64,000 nucleotides of DNA from Bradyrhizobium sp. MOS002 (GTDB lineage Bacteria; Pseudomonadota; Alphaproteobacteria; Rhizobiales; Xanthobacteraceae). The notes under the pieces are model-generated. The model ran no database searches and had not been told where the DNA came from. It worked only from the letters and a program-made list of their open reading frames with translations. Both the position numbers and the translations under genes were made by a program. Positions 62,845 to 64,000 of the stretch are shown here, piece after piece. The stretch lies in contig NZ_PYFX01000006.1 of NCBI RefSeq assembly GCF_003020115.1, forward strand, positions 62,001-126,000. The letters are read 5' to 3'. The first letter of the stretch is position 1; every line of letters starts with the position of its first letter.

Positions 62845-64000
62845 ATGGCACCATCCGAAATCACCCTTGAGGCCGTACCTTCCATTGGCGAAGTATCGCC
62901 GGACGACTGGGACGCCTGCGCCAATCCCGGCAAGTCTTGTAACGGGCATGGCAAGGGAACCTCATCCGGACTTCCAGGCGATTCCCTCGGCCTCTCAAAG
63001 CTTGCCTATAACCCCTTCGTCTCCCACGCATTTTTATCGGCCGTTGAGAAATCGGGTTCGGCAACGATCCGCACCGGCTGGGGGCCGCGGCATCTCGTGG
63101 CCAAGGTCGACGGCCGTGTCGCCGGAATCGTGCCCTGCTATCTGAAATCGCACTCGCAAGGCGAATATGTCTTCGACCGCGGCTGGGCGGATGCCTATGA
63201 GCGCGCCGGCGGGCGCTATTATCCGAAGTTGCAGGTTTCGGTTCCCTTCACGCCGGCCACGGGACCGCGGCTGCTGGTCCGCGACGGCGTTGACCGCGAG
63301 CGCGTCATGGAGGCACTGGCGAGCGGGCTGGTGGCGCTGTGCGGCGTCAGCAAGGCTTCCTCGGTGCACGTCACTTTCGCCCGCGAGGCGGAGTGGAAGC
63401 TGCTCGCCGAGCATGGCTTCCTCCAGCGCACCGACCAGCAGTTCCACTGGCACAACGAGGGGTTTGCGAGTTTCGACGATTTCCTGGCGACGCTGAACTC
63501 ACGCCACCGCAAATCGATCAAGCGCGAGCGTCGCGATGCGCTGGCTGCCGGGATCACCATCCACTGCCTCACGGGCAAGGACATCACCGAAGATGCCTGG
63601 GACGCCTTCTTTCAATTCTACATGGAGACGGGCTCGCGCAAATGGGGCCGGCCTTATCTGACGCGGGAATTCTTCTCGCTGATCGGCGAGACCATGAGCC
63701 AGGATGTGCTGCTGGTCATGGCACGCCGCAACGATCGCTGGATCGCAGGCGCGATCAACTTCATCGGCTCGGACACGCTGTTCGGCCGCAACTGGGGCGC
63801 GGTCGAGCATCATCCCTTCCTGCATTTCGAGGTCTGCTATTATCAGGCGATCGACTTCGCCATCAAACGCGGCCTCGGGAATGTCGAGGCCGGCGCGCAG
63901 GGCGAGCACAAGATCGCACGCGGCTACCTGCCGCGGACCACCCACTCCGCTCACTTCATTGCCGATCCCGGCTTGCGCCGCGCCATCGACGATTACCTCA
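62845..64000 (+). CDS. FemAB/GNAT-like acyltransferase (DUF482-type), partial
   Basis: The first about 385 residues of a longer protein cut by the window end. The frame is open from ATG at 62842 or 62845 (ribosome-binding site CTTGGG, weak). Features: VSHAFLSAVEKSGSATIRTG, VAKVDGRVAGIVPCYLKSHS, EYVFDRGWADAYERAGGRYY, and the GNAT/FemX-like core (LNSRHRKSIKRERRDALAAG; AGAQGEHKIARGYLP). The sequence matches the DUF482/peptidogalactosamine-type N-acetyltransferase family of alphaproteobacteria; substrate unknown. Confidence 0.85.
   Translation, partial: MAPSEITLEAVPSIGEVSPDDWDACANPGKSCNGHGKGTSSGLPGDSLGLSKLAYNPFVSHAFLSAVEKSGSATIRTGWGPRHLVAKVDGRVAGIVPCYLKSHSQGEYVFDRGWADAYERAGGRYYPKLQVSVPFTPATGPRLLVRDGVDRERVMEALASGLVALCGVSKASSVHVTFAREAEWKLLAEHGFLQRTDQQFHWHNEGFASFDDFLATLNSRHRKSIKRERRDALAAGITIHCLTGKDITEDAWDAFFQFYMETGSRKWGRPYLTREFFSLIGETMSQDVLLVMARRNDRWIAGAINFIGSDTLFGRNWGAVEHHPFLHFEVCYYQAIDFAIKRGLGNVEAGAQGEHKIARGYLPRTTHSAHFIADPGLRRAIDDYL

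Overview
The window looks like chromosome of a Bradyrhizobium-type alphaproteobacterium (order Hyphomicrobiales). Grounds: high GC with strong third-position GC, a porin whose signal peptide and first residues are of the Bradyrhizobium Porin_2 type, an EipB/DUF1849 protein, a PleD-DivK pair, and several palindromic intergenic repeats of the kind scattered through Bradyrhizobium genomes. Genus is inferred by recognition, not by a search.

Layout. 0-3.4 kb: start of dapA (leftward, cut by the window edge) divergent from a soluble lytic transglycosylase with a Lys/Ala-rich linker. 3.4-6.4 kb: a gene-poor stretch holding a complete IS3-family element (3753-4996), an orphan ORF and a YkgJ-type Cys-cluster protein. 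6.4-13 kb: MarR regulator, large porin, a TPR-less O-GlcNAc-transferase-like protein, tRNA-Ser(GCT), small genes (Sel1-like, Cys-rich 53 aa, Lys-rich 32 aa) and repeats. 13-17.8 kb: a leftward gatC-orf-gatA-orf-fkbM-gatB cluster; most genes overlap by the four-base ATGA. 17.8-22.3 kb: two nitronate monooxygenase-like genes, a divergent LysR regulator, a frameshifted secreted cyclase, a small membrane protein.

22.3-43.4 kb and 55.7-59.8 kb carry a backbone I recognise from many alphaproteobacteria: ruvX, pyrB, pyrC-like, plsY, dprA, topA, rnr, DUF983, NUDIX, rpmG, pleD, divK, DUF3572, dinB. It is interrupted by accessory blocks: AEC transporter/CPBP protease/VanX-like; patatin/amidase/ABC substrate-binding protein; HxlR-azoR and SDR-HxlR modules; and a roughly 10.5 kb block between rpmG and pleD (secreted proteins, Crp/Fnr regulator, acyltransferase, quinone oxidoreductase, caspase-like protein, MFS pump with TetR). 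59.8-64 kb: two RidA-type proteins around eipB, a glycerophosphodiesterase and the start of a FemAB/GNAT-like gene.

Striking points: dprA and the cyclase gene each carry one apparent single-base frameshift; the pyrC-like protein lacks the His-x-His metal site; three divergent regulator-enzyme or regulator-transporter pairs have clear inverted repeats between them; and the gat operon carries three extra translationally coupled genes. I found no CRISPR array, prophage, or clearly new defence or metabolic system.
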